Below, piece after piece: positions 43,701 through 53,700 of a stretch of DNA of 64,000 nt. Source of the stretch: Pseudoalteromonas luteoviolacea (lineage in GTDB: Bacteria; Pseudomonadota; Gammaproteobacteria; Enterobacterales; Alteromonadaceae); NCBI RefSeq assembly GCF_001750165.1, contig NZ_CP015411.1, positions 366,501 to 430,500 of the forward strand, given 5' to 3'. Position 1 is the first letter of the stretch, and each line of letters starts with the position of its first letter. Below the pieces are notes generated by a model. It was given only the letters and a program-made list of their open reading frames with translations, had not been told where the DNA came from and made no database searches. Position numbers and translations under genes: made by a program.

Positions 43701-46700
43701 GAGCCAATGTGTTCGGGGGTACGCCACGAAACCGTTGCCGATAACTTAGTGCTTAAATACGGTGATTTCGCTGCGCTTGAGCAGATAAAACAACAGGGCC
43801 ATGAGATAGCGGCAGTGTTAGTCGAGCCTGTGCAAAGTCGCCACCCTGAACTTCAACCATTCGAGTTCTTAAAGCAGCTTAGAGCGTTAACGAAGCGCTT
43901 GGGCATCGCTTTAATTTTTGATGAAATGATCACAGGGTTTCGCGCTCACCCAGGTGGCGTACAAGGGTTACTCGACATCCAAGCTGATATGGCTACATAC
44001 GGAAAAATTGTCGGTGGTGGCTTGCCCATTGGTGTGGTTGCTGGCAGTAAAGAATATCTTGATGGCATTGATGGTGGTATGTGGCAATACGGCGATCAGT
44101 CGTTTCCGCAAGCAGACACCACATTTTTTGCAGGCACTTTTTGTAAGCACCCCTTGAGCATGGCAAGTGCGGTTGCGGTACTTAAAGAGATTAAGCGCCA
44201 AGGCCCTGAATTACAGATTGCACTTGCGCGCAAAACTACCTATTTGAAAGACCAGTTGAATGCGTTTTTTAAAGAGCATGCTATCCCGATTACGATCAAT
44301 GCATTCTCATCGCTATTTCGCTTTCAATTTAGCCAGAACTTAGACGTGTTCTTCTACGAATTATTGAATCGCGGGGTATTCATTTGGGAAGGACGTAATT
44401 GCTTTATCAGTGCCGCACACAGTGATGCAGACATTGAGTTTGTTATTCGCGCTGTTAAAGATAGTGCGCTCACGTTGCAGCAAGCTGGTTATTTTGGTGA
44501 TGTGACAAAGCCGGTTCATGTCGTGCACCCCGATGGCTGTGCGAGTCAGCTTACTCAAGGACAAAGTCAATTGCTGGCACTGGCGCTGCGCAGTTCAAAT
44601 GGGGCACTTGCGTATCATTTACAGGCCAGTATTGGCTTGGCTGGTGCACTGGACGTGGACAAACTCAAGCGCGCCGTCGCACATGTGGTGAGCAGTTACC
44701 CGCTGCTAAGCTGTGGCGTTGATGTGGCTGAACTTAAGCATATTACTTGCGCAGCCCCCGAGCTTGTTTGTATCTCTATTGCGCCAGAGGACGCACTGAA
44801 AGAAGTTGAACAGCGTTTGTCAGCGTTGCGTTATCAGCCATTTGATTTTGAACAAGAGGGTCTGTGCAGGTTCTATTTATTGAGTGATAACGTGCATAAC
44901 CATTACTTGAGTGTGGTGTTGCATCACATTGCATGTGATGGTATTTCTCTACAGTTGTTATTGGCAAAAATAGCTAAAAACTACAGTACAGGTGAGCAAG
45001 TTGAATGCCCAAGTGCCCCAAGTTTTGCCGAATATGCGCAAGCATTGTCAAACTACACCCAGACAAATATATATCAGGAAGATATGCATTTTTGGCAAGC
45101 TCAGTTAGCCGCGAGTGAGCAGTTAGTTTTGCCACTGAAACGAGGCGCGAAAGCTCAGTCCAATTATCAAGTGCAACAACTGAGGTACCCAGTGAGCACC
45201 CAAGCGGTGCAAAACCTTCAATCTATTGCAAAGGAGCAAGGTTGCGGATTGTTTGCAACACTATTGGCCTGTTATGTGGCTTGGTTACATAAATTGTCTG
45301 AGCAAACGCGTATTGCTGTCAATGTACCAGTCTCAGACCGTCAATTACTCTCACCTGATGTAGACGCTGACGTATTAGACGCGCATTTACTTGGCTATTG
45401 CACCAATATGCTGCCGTTGCAACTGGATGTCTCACCGACGATGACGTTTGGTGAATTAGTCGCTCAGGTGCAAGACAGATTACTCACAGGGTTTGAACAT
45501 CAGCATCTTCCCTATGCTCATTTGTGTGAACAAGATTGGATCATGCCAAGTACGGTATTTAATTTTGATCGTGTACAAACGTTACCAGAATTCAGCGGTT
45601 TACAATCAACCTCGGTCGCAAATAACAACTGTTTTGGTCAGTTTGAAGTGTCTTGCAATATCTTGAATATTGGTGAGCAGTGGTGGTTTGAACTCGATTA
45701 TCAACGTGATAGATACGATGGCGACATGTTCGTGCGTTTTGCGCAGTCTTGGCTAGTCATGGTGGCTAATCTCTGCGCAGATCAAGCCATGCACAGCGAC
45801 CTGTTTGAATTGCAAAAAGATGATACCTATAACCAGATGTTATCTGCACAACTGGCCAATTCTTTTCTGGGTTTTGAGTCTGATTCATTGATTGACATGG
45901 TGTCGCAACAGGCGTTTAAAACACCGCAAAAAATAGCGGTGAAAGATGATATTACTCAGCTTAGTTACCAAGTGCTAGAAGCGCAATCGAATCAATTAGC
46001 GCACCACCTCATGGCGCAAGGTGTTGGGGCGGGTAGTTTAGTGGCGGTTGCTTTATCACGCACCAGCAAGCTGTTGGTCGCTATGCTGGCAGTGTTAAAA
46101 GCGGGAGCGGCTTATTTACCCATTGATGTTACTTACCCGCAAGCGCGAATACGAGAAGTGCTGTCAGATGCGCAAGCTGATTTACTGCTGTGCGATGCGC
46201 CATGTGCTGAAATTAAAACCATGGTTGATGCGGGCATGGTGTGTATCGATATTGACCTAGAAGCCAGTGAAATAGCCGCGTGCCAAAGTGTATTACCAAA
46301 AAGCACAGTTGCCAGTGAGCAGCGCGCTTATGTGATTTATACCTCGGGCTCAAGCGGTCGACCTAAAGGGGTCGAAATTAGCCATGGCGCTTTGGCTAAC
46401 TTTTTACTTTCCATGCAAGATAAGCCAGGAATTTCCCAGCAAGACCATGTGTTAGCCATTACAACGATGGCATTTGATATTGCGGCATTGGAGTTATTCT
46501 TACCAATTATTTCTGGAGCGACCTTAGTGATTGCCAGTGAAGCTGCATGTAGTGATCCACTGGCGATTTCAGAGTTGATTGAACGACAGCAGATTACCTT
46601 CATGCAAGCAACGCCAACGCTTTGGCAGCTTATTATTCAAGCTGCCCCCAGTTGTATTTCAGGGTTAAAAGTACTCTGTGGCGGTGAGCCGTTGACTGCA

Positions 46701-47759
46701 AACTTGGCACAAAAGCTATTGGACCAAAATGTCCTACTTTGGAATATGTACGGGCCAACTGAAACGACCATTTGGTCAAGCGTCGCGCACATAACGAATG
46801 CACATGAGATTACCATTGGTCATGGTATTGCGAATACGGGGCTATTTGTTATGTCTGAGCAAGCGAGTGAGCAAAGCGGTCCTTTGCCCATTGGTGTTTG
46901 GGGTGAGCTTTGGATTAGTGGTGCGGGCTTGGCAAATGGTTATCTTAATCGAGCAGAGTTGAGTGCCCAGTATTTCGTGATGCATACAGTTAATCAGCAA
47001 CGTCTGCGATTTTACAAAACTGGTGATAAAGCAAGGTGTTTACCCGATGGCCGATTTGAGTTGCAAGGGCGGTTAGACAACCAAGTGAAGTTGCATGGGC
47101 ATCGCATCGAGTTGGCTGAAGTTGAGTATCAATTGCGCAAGTTGCTCGGTCATGATGATGTACGTGTCTTAGTAAAAACAGACCAGTCAGGCACAGCCCA
47201 TTTATGCGCGTTTTGCCTCTTGTGTCCACAGCAAGGTGTGCAGTGGGAGTACAGTGCCATTCGTCAGCATTTAATGATGAAGCTACCCAGCTATATGGTA
47301 CCAGAGTTTGTCAGTTGGCTTGCTCAGTGGCCTCGCACACCAAATGGCAAAATTGATACCAAGGCGCTTGCCCTGCCAGTGCTTGAAACTGGTCATGTAG
47401 CGCGCCATCGCGCGCCTGATAACCAGATAGAGCAGACTTTACTTGGATATTTTATCGACTTATTACCCATTGAGCAGATGAGCACGGACAGTAGCTTTTT
47501 TGACTGTGGTGGTAACTCGGTCATGGCAATGCAGTTGATATCTCGGATTAACCGACATTTTGAAGTGCGTTGCACCGTGGCTGACGTGTTTGATTTTAGT
47601 AGTGTCGTTTTACTTGCTCAGCGTATTGGTGTGCTGAAGGTAGATCCTGATCAGACAATGCACAGCGCGACCCAAGTAGAAGTTATCAGTGACATAGTTA
47701 GCGGGCGTGATATCAGCGCAGCTTTTGATGATAAATCCATGACAGAGATGGACTTGTAA
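37740..47759 (+). CDS. hybrid PKS-NRPS: FAAL-ACP-KS-AT-ACP-aminotransferase-C-A(Gly)-T
   Basis: A 3339-aa starter and first module of a lipopeptide assembly line. FAAL (about 1-585; YTSGSTGAPKGVMVTH, WLPHFHDMGLIFG) activates a fatty acid and loads ACP1 (Ser637). KS (about 718-1145; Cys879, His1014, His1052) extends it with malonyl selected by the AT (about 1229-1530; SHSVGEY with Ser1323, AFHS motif at His1426 fitting malonyl). ACP2 is at Ser1641. A class III PLP aminotransferase (about 1845-2265; Lys2089 in TYGKIVGGGLPIG) would turn the beta-keto into a beta-amino group. C has H2395-H-x3-D-G. The A domain code reads DILQLGMIW, near the known Gly code. T carries Ser3260 in GGNSV. No KR or DH is present. 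This order is that of iturin/mycosubtilin-type synthetases, where the AT is a separate protein. Confidence 0.93.
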   Translation: MKTDLVTALVTLANTRGGDTAYQYFFSDDLPSQSLTYHQLDQRARQIAQHLSEHFEQGDRALLLYNSGFAFIEAFFACLYAGIIAVPVYPPKKNQNITRLRSIIEDAGATGVLTSEKVNEIARPLFESETSLNDLALFTTDTIKCDVKPDWQTISVNGQDLAFLQYTSGSTGAPKGVMVTHDNIVDNEEMMKVAFGHSSKTPIVSWLPHFHDMGLIFGILQPIYIGAPACLMNPTYFLQKPIRWLKLLTEFKGVTSSAPNFAYDLCVDTIKEEELAELDLSHWQSALNGAEPVRASTLERFYEKFKQCGLRKESLSPCYGMAETTLFATGGTLLCEPIILTLDNDKMLDGVAKIKERTVENGNNAESSTYQAVSSGHTWCEHEVAIVSPSTLKRCNEGEVGEIWVKGASVAKGYWNKPEQTKAIFQATIAGEESGTYLRTGDLGFLQQQALFVTGRSKDVLIFRGKNYYPQDIELTVSECDSALESNGGAAFYVHADNEDKLVIVQQVKRTAIRKLDHKQVIDKIISAIVEQHGIAPYDVVLIKPSRLCKTSSGKVQRQENKAHYEQGRFEVLAAFKSEQPDNQAAPLPAKNIQSKSEHTLYRSACQLLQTIIAMEVGVEHTALDVDASFLSLGVDSMKAVRISGELIELHGIELESTILYEYPSISELAQYICQFDEVKAALTQSSKDNPHIESKSKPEQLRDESQSKATSSAESQETDIAVIGMACRYPGANNLDELWQLLSTEQDAISTPSEHRQQLCADVNAQRLGGYLDDIAEFDHTVFGISPSEAKHIDPQHRLLLENTFHAIQSAGYMPVQLAGLKVGVYVGISQSDYFSLSQQVQKSTAYLGTGNALSIAANRLSYFYNFTGPSLAIDTACSSSLVALHHAVQAIRCGDIPQALVAGVNLILSDDVSQACDNAQMLAADGRCKTFSDSANGYVRSEGVGSILLKPLSQAIEDNDPIYGVIKGSAVNQDGRSNGITAPNGRAQQQVIQSALEHAGVNAQDIDYVEAHGTGTKLGDPIEMSALQQAYCQQRGNTLLVGSIKANIGHLESAAGLAGLIKTLLCFKHQQIPAQRYSETLNSHIPWAKYAIAIPTGDTPWPTNEGILGLAAVSSFGFGGTNAHVIVAPPSKNKIAHNQPVKQPSCYVLPLATKSQQALSSWAKQFARQLETLCDKAGADLVAQVSTSPVLKGVKKAFYGIDRQALVQQLNDADVSVIATNQGVSTPKMVFLFTGQGAQYPDMGKALYQSDEVFKAAIDECESLLLAHYDERLTDVLYAESHHEKLNQIRWTQVAIFAVEYAMAKRLNSIGIFPDLLISHSVGEYAAACIAGVMSLADAIKLVSARATLMHELDPGGQMVAARCTLEQAQSVVAEHTHTAAISAYHGAAGVVFSGGTDAITLICQQLTTMEVRFKVLNTGAAFHSPLMTPMLEAFAKVVSSVTLHKPKIEFASSVTGKVEQDRVTDAKYWCEQITQPVRFDTSLQPLHEMAPMCFIELGPKPVLSGLIQENLPRIEATYLSVLRDKGDDRERLGECIANLYELGFDIKWQDFYTFSSESNPQRLPLPQYPFDKHMHWMGEIEPSSTTASSTISPQPVTDELHRAQAIEEYILSTLAKELGMDAVQIDPHLALLEMGVDSLMIMRAVRMFEKQFDLEFSVRQFYEELSTVANLVTYVAQHSDYLTLEEETVEENTPPHAARPRSESASINVPDNNHLIERVCTAQLQAAASVNSEAAQLSVSDVTAQQLAWLGQQPKGEASDKSTLSTAPQARFADSKVTPSTSESTHQSMASVLPGFQAKQLQRQAGTEEMRQHSEALGTQYCQKTATSKQLVSQHRSHLADCRASAGFRLSSKEMLYPIFAKRCDGARIWDIDDNEYIDITMDFGVNLFGHKPSFINTAISQQLECGIQLGLASPQACEAASLISELTGLARVSFCNSGTEAVMTALRLARNKTKRPRIVQFEGAYHGHFDGTLAAVAPDGERVEPMCSGVRHETVADNLVLKYGDFAALEQIKQQGHEIAAVLVEPVQSRHPELQPFEFLKQLRALTKRLGIALIFDEMITGFRAHPGGVQGLLDIQADMATYGKIVGGGLPIGVVAGSKEYLDGIDGGMWQYGDQSFPQADTTFFAGTFCKHPLSMASAVAVLKEIKRQGPELQIALARKTTYLKDQLNAFFKEHAIPITINAFSSLFRFQFSQNLDVFFYELLNRGVFIWEGRNCFISAAHSDADIEFVIRAVKDSALTLQQAGYFGDVTKPVHVVHPDGCASQLTQGQSQLLALALRSSNGALAYHLQASIGLAGALDVDKLKRAVAHVVSSYPLLSCGVDVAELKHITCAAPELVCISIAPEDALKEVEQRLSALRYQPFDFEQEGLCRFYLLSDNVHNHYLSVVLHHIACDGISLQLLLAKIAKNYSTGEQVECPSAPSFAEYAQALSNYTQTNIYQEDMHFWQAQLAASEQLVLPLKRGAKAQSNYQVQQLRYPVSTQAVQNLQSIAKEQGCGLFATLLACYVAWLHKLSEQTRIAVNVPVSDRQLLSPDVDADVLDAHLLGYCTNMLPLQLDVSPTMTFGELVAQVQDRLLTGFEHQHLPYAHLCEQDWIMPSTVFNFDRVQTLPEFSGLQSTSVANNNCFGQFEVSCNILNIGEQWWFELDYQRDRYDGDMFVRFAQSWLVMVANLCADQAMHSDLFELQKDDTYNQMLSAQLANSFLGFESDSLIDMVSQQAFKTPQKIAVKDDITQLSYQVLEAQSNQLAHHLMAQGVGAGSLVAVALSRTSKLLVAMLAVLKAGAAYLPIDVTYPQARIREVLSDAQADLLLCDAPCAEIKTMVDAGMVCIDIDLEASEIAACQSVLPKSTVASEQRAYVIYTSGSSGRPKGVEISHGALANFLLSMQDKPGISQQDHVLAITTMAFDIAALELFLPIISGATLVIASEAACSDPLAISELIERQQITFMQATPTLWQLIIQAAPSCISGLKVLCGGEPLTANLAQKLLDQNVLLWNMYGPTETTIWSSVAHITNAHEITIGHGIANTGLFVMSEQASEQSGPLPIGVWGELWISGAGLANGYLNRAELSAQYFVMHTVNQQRLRFYKTGDKARCLPDGRFELQGRLDNQVKLHGHRIELAEVEYQLRKLLGHDDVRVLVKTDQSGTAHLCAFCLLCPQQGVQWEYSAIRQHLMMKLPSYMVPEFVSWLAQWPRTPNGKIDTKALALPVLETGHVARHRAPDNQIEQTLLGYFIDLLPIEQMSTDSSFFDCGGNSVMAMQLISRINRHFEVRCTVADVFDFSSVVLLAQRIGVLKVDPDQTMHSATQVEVISDIVSGRDISAAFDDKSMTEMDL

Positions 47760-47761
47760 GA

Positions 47762-50700
47762 ATGGAAAATCCAGCGATTGAAACTTTATTGGCCGAGTTA
47801 GATGGCCAAGGGATCTTTGTATATGTACAAGATGGACGTTTAAAGCTCAGAAGTCGGCAAAGCGAGATACCGCCGCAAAAGTTAGCGCTGATAAGGGAGC
47901 ATAAGCAAGCACTCATTGCATATATGCAGCGACATCATCAAAAGGTGGGCAAGCTGTCGCGTGCGCAGCAGCGTATTTGGTTTATTGAGCAATACGAAAC
48001 ACAGCTCAATGCATACAATATGGCGGGGTTGTTGCGCTTATCCAAAGCACATAGCGCGGCACAAATAGAAAGCGCATTAAATGCGGTGTTACAGCGTTAT
48101 GATGTACTACGCAGCCAATTCAAGCAGCAAGATGGTGAGGTTTTTCAAAGCGTTAATCGTGATGCAAAACTAACTTTACAAGTACAATCTGTGGCGGGCG
48201 ATATTGACAATGAAGCCGCCGCGCAGTGTTTACAGGGTGAGTTAACTTACCAATTTGATTTAGAGTCAGAGCTATTAGTAAGAGCGCGCTTGTTGGTGGC
48301 ACAGGAGCAAGGTCAATGGCTATATGTGTGTATGCACCATATTGTCGCCGACGGCTGGTCAATTCGATTGTTTACGCAGTCACTGATTGATGAATTGGCG
48401 GGACAAACTGAAGCGCAAAAAGCGCTTCAATATTTGGACTTTGTGCACTGGGAAAACAAATACCAGCAAAGCAGTGCGTATCAACAGCAGTTGAGTTACT
48501 GGCAGCAACAACTCGCAGACCTATCTGTTTTTGAATTGCCGACCAGTGTGCCGCGTGAAGCACACAAGCAATATCAAGGTGCCAAACTAGAGGCGTCTAT
48601 TTCACGGCTTCAGGTGCAGCGCTTTTCTGCATTGTGCAAACAGTTAGGCGTTACCCCATTCGCAGGCTTTTTAGGGGTATTTTATGCCCTTTTATACCGC
48701 TACGGGCAAGCTGAAGATATTACCGTAGGCGTGCCAGTTTTAAATCGCACCCATGCTGAATTTGAACAGGTGGTCGGCTGCTTTATTAACACGCTTCCGA
48801 TGCGAGTAAGATTGCATGGTCAGCAGCCGTTACAGCAAATTTTGACCCAAACTCACCAATTAGTAAAAGCCGGTCTTGAACACCAAAGTGTTGCGGTGGA
48901 AGAGATCATAGATGCATTGGATTTGGCCAAATCCACGGCGCATTCGGCGCTGTTCCAAGTGTTATTTAACTATAACGGTATTGCAGAGCGGATCGTGCGC
49001 AATGATTCGCTCAGTGCTGAGCTATTTGATTTGGACAATCACACTGCCAAGTACGATCTGACCTTGAGTATCACAGATGATCATGATGGCGTACAGCTGA
49101 GTCTGGATTACGCAAAACAGCTATTTGATGGCCGATTTGTGCAGCAATTTATAGATGATTATATTGCCTTGATTGATATGGCCTGTCGCTCTACAGAGCA
49201 AGCTATCGGTCAAATTCCACTGTCTTCTTCGCTATCGATATTAGGAGCTGCACAGCCGAGTACTGCACCAGTGAATGTCATTGAGGGGATTTATCACAGC
49301 GCTCAGCGCCATCCAGAGCGTACAGCGCTGATCCAGGAAAATGCAGACACTGAGCAAGGCCCTTCGGTGATGAACTATGATGCGTTAATCACCCAATTAG
49401 AGGGGGTTGCACAACGTCTTTATGCTCTGCATCAGCCTACATCATCACCGCTCACGTTATTGGTTCAGCGTGATATTCAAAGTTTAATTTGGATGCTTGG
49501 GGCAATGCGTGCGGGTATCGCGTATTTGCCTATCGATGCTGCTACGCCGGTAGAGCGTATTTCAGAAATCATGTCACAAGCAGGCAGCCAGCGTGTGTTA
49601 TGTACGAGTGAGCACTTGGCACAGATAGAAAAGTTACAAGAGGATGGTATAGACGTGTTCGATATTAGCCGTCTATATGCGCAAAGTGCACAGCAAAGCT
49701 TGCCCAATATGCCACTGGGCGAAGACATTGCCTATGTGATGTTTACCTCTGGCAGCACAGGTAAGCCCAAAGGTGCTGTAATATCGCACCATGCGCTGGC
49801 AAGTTATGTCGCCGGTGTATCTGAACGGGTGACATTCACTCAAGAGACACGTTCAGCGGTCGTCACAGGGCTTGCGACTGATTTAGGGCTTACAGGGATA
49901 TTCCCTGTGTTAATTGGTGCAGGCTCTGTACTGCTATGCGATAGCACTGAACCTGAATTGCTAGTGCAAACATGTCATCAGCACGACGTAAACTTGATAA
50001 AGCTCACCCCTTCTTTTGCACAAGCGTTATTGCCTTGGTTGCAGCAATCCACTGTCAATGTTACGCAGTGGATACTCGGTGGTGAGGCGCTTAGTTTGCC
50101 CTTAGTACAGCAGCTTCGAGACTTAAATCTTGGTGCACGATTATTTAATCACTATGGTCCAACAGAGGCATGTATTGGTGTATGTGCCTTTGAGATCCCA
50201 ACAGATCATGATTTGGAATCCATCCCTATCGGCGCGCCATTTAATCATATTAGATTCGCGATATTAGACGCTCAGCAACAACCTGTGTCTGCGGGTGTAC
50301 CTGGAGAGCTTTACATTGGTGGTGAGAGTCTTGCAAATGGCTATATTAATGCTTCAAAAGTGACTGAAGCGGCCTTTGTATCACTTAAAGTCGGTGATGG
50401 CGATACTGCCCGTTATTATCGTACTGGCGACCAAGTTAAGCGTAATTTTGACGGCCAAGTCGAGTTTTTAGGCAGACTGGATAAGCAATTTAAAATCAAT
50501 GGCTTTAGAGTTGATATTGCTGAAGTTGAAAGCAAGCTACAAGCGCTGGAACAAGTGCAAGAAGTCGCGGTGATCTGCCGCCAAGCTGCACAGCAAAATA
50601 TGCTGGTGGGCTACTTTGTGCCCGACGGTAAACGCACGGAACTGAGGCTGTGTGAATCTGCAATTCGACAGCAGTTAAAGCTGCAATTACCAGCGCACAT

Positions 50701-53700
50701 GATCCCCGCATATTTGATCCAACAAGCTTCTCTGCCCAAGCTGAGTAGCGGGAAAATAAATCGCAGGGCACTTGAGTCGTTAAGTTTGTCGGTATCAGAA
50801 GAAACGCGCGCGCCTCAAACACCACTCCATCATCAGCTCTTGGACATCTTTGCGACTTTAACTGGGTGTTCAGGCATTGGTATTGACCATAGCTTTTTTG
50901 CGATCGGCGGGCATTCATTATTGGCCATGCGTCTACTCAATGAGGTTAAGGCACAATGTGGCGTACCTTTGAGTTTAAAGCATATTTTTGCCAACCCGAG
51001 CATTGCGGAGCTAGCATTGTGCATAGAGTCTCAGGAAGCGCAGATTGAGCAACTCCCTGTGAGGCCAATTGCAAAGCAGGATAGTTATCCTCTGTCTTTT
51101 GCTCAGCAGCGAATTTGGTTTATAGACCAGATGCAAGAGCACAGTGAGCAATATCATTTACAAGGTGCGTATCACATTACGGGTGAATTGGATTGTGAGC
51201 GCTTAGAGCGCGCATTTTGTTCTGTGGTCCAAGCTCATCCCATGCTGCGTTTTACCTTCCATCAAGATGCGCAGGGCACCGCCTATCAAAAAGACAATAC
51301 GGACAAGGTTTTTGCACTCAAACACGATGATTTATCAGCGTATGAAGGCAGTCATCAACAGCGTCTTATTGATGATATTGTGGCGGCAGATACCAAGCGT
51401 GGGCTTGATTTGAGCTCTGATTTAATGCTCAGAGCGACACTTGTAAAATGCAATCAAGCCAGTCACATGTTACTAATCACCATGCACCACATTATTTCAG
51501 ATGGATGGTCAATTGCAGTCTTAGCCGATGCACTGAGCCACGCTTATCAAGCTAGTGAGCAGCTAAATTATGCGGTCGAGGCACCGCAGTTTACCTATTT
51601 GGACTTCATCGATTGGCAGCGTAGAGTATCTGATACTGAAAATTGGCAAGCAAGCTTAGACTACTGGCGTGAAGCGCTGGCAGAGATACCACAAGTGCAT
51701 GCGTTGCCCACAGACAGAGCCAGATCCAATGAAGCGGTTCAAGGCGGGGAGCTTGCCTGTTTTGATCTACCGCACTCGCTTAAAGGTGAAATGAACGTAT
51801 TTTGCCAGCGTCATGGTTACACACGCTTTCAACTACTAAAAACAGTGTTTAGTTTGTGGATGAGTCGCGCACAACAGCAGCGAGATATCGTAATAGCAAC
51901 CCCTGTCTCAGGGCGTGAAATGCAGGTATTTGAACCTATTATTGGCAACTTTATTAATACCTTACTTTTGAGAGATAAGTTTACTACCGCCACGCAGTTT
52001 AACGAGGCCTTACAGGAGAGTAAGGCGCAGTTTTTGGCGGCGCAAGCTCACCAAATGGTACCATTTGATGTATTGGTTGAAGCACTTGAAGTGCCACGTA
52101 ACTTGGCGATACACCCCCTGGCGCAGGTTGTATTTCGGGTCAATACCGAAGTCAACGAAACACTCCGACTACAAGATTTAGAGGTGCAATTGATACCGCA
52201 GACGGCACGCAGTGCCAAGCTTGATTTGGAAGTGTGTGTCATCGATGATGCTAAGACATGTTGCATTGAATGGCTCTTTGATACTGCACTTTGGGATACG
52301 CAGAGCATTGCAGACTTTCATGCGCAATATGTGTGGGTATTGGAGCAATGCCTTGCAAATCCTAATATTGCCTTGTCTCAGTTAACCTTATTGCGTCCAG
52401 TGGACTCGCAGGCTTTTATTCGTGAAAGTCAGTCAATTGAACTGGTAAACCCTGAGGTGACTTCGTGGGCGGCGCAGTTTAGTCAAGTTGCACACATGCA
52501 CCCCAATCGAACGGCCTTGAGTTTTGAAGCGCAAAGCTGGAGCTACAAAGAGGTTGAGCGTATTACGAATCAGCTAGCGTATTGCTTGTTGGAGATGGCC
52601 TTCGAGCCACAAACGCGCATTGCGCTATTGTTGCCAGAAGGGCCATTGACCGTAATTGCTATGTTAGGAGTGCTAAAAGCAGAGCATGTTTTTGTGCCTG
52701 TGCATCATGACACACCGGTTAAAACGCTGGCCCATGTGATCTCGGATGCGAACGTGATGTTGACACTGGCGCTCAGTGAGAGCGCTGACAAATTAATCGA
52801 AGCGGGCAGCGACTTTTTACCGCTCGATGGTGCATTGAGTGAAGATTCAATGCTGTCCTCATACCCTGATACAGCAATAGACAGCAATGACTTACCAGAA
52901 TGTGAGATACCGCTGGCAGCGAGAGATTGCTATATCATTTATACCTCAGGTTCAACGGGGCAGCCTAAAGGGGTGCCCATCAATTATGGTAATTTGCAAG
53001 GGTACCTTCATCATGCCGTGAGCAATTATATGATGTCAGAGTCGCAGCATACTGTGATGAGCACGCCCGCGGCATTTGATGCCACAGTCACGGCGATTAT
53101 GCCGACATTAATGAGCGGGGGCTCGCTGACTATTTTATCGCAGGGGGTGACGCTCATCCCTGAATTAATTGATAAGTTATGGGCAAAACAAGCCACGTTG
53201 TTTAAATTAACCCCCGCCCATTTACGTGCTGTTGTATCTCTGACGGACGACAAGTCAATTTGTGAAACCATGCATCGATTAATTGTCGGTGGGGAAGCGC
53301 TTCTCTCTGATTTGGTGATTAAATTCAAAGAGAAGTTGCCTAATTGTCATATCGTCAATGAATATGGCCCCACCGAGAGTACGGTGGGAGTCTGTGTATT
53401 TGATATTCCAGCGACTATGCCGCAGGCTGAATTGGCGAGTGCACCAGACGTGCCTATTGGCTCTGCGATTGAGGGGGTCACCTTACTCGTAGTTGATGAA
53501 TTTGATCAACCGGTAGCGCGCAATATGTCAGGTGAGTTATTGATAGCGGGCAACATGGTGAGTCAGGGTTATATCAATCAAGCTGAACTGACAGCGAAAA
53601 AGTTCACGCTGCGGGCCATCACTGCAAATCACATGCAGTCGGTTTATCGTTCAGGAGATGTTGTGAAATGGCAGCTCGACGCGCATGGCTCACCTAAGCA

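Noticed and set aside
43290..44500. A stand-alone glutamate-1-semialdehyde aminotransferase (hemL) gene
   Set aside because: The similarity comes from an in-frame aminotransferase domain inside the 3339-aa synthetase; there is no separate start or stop.
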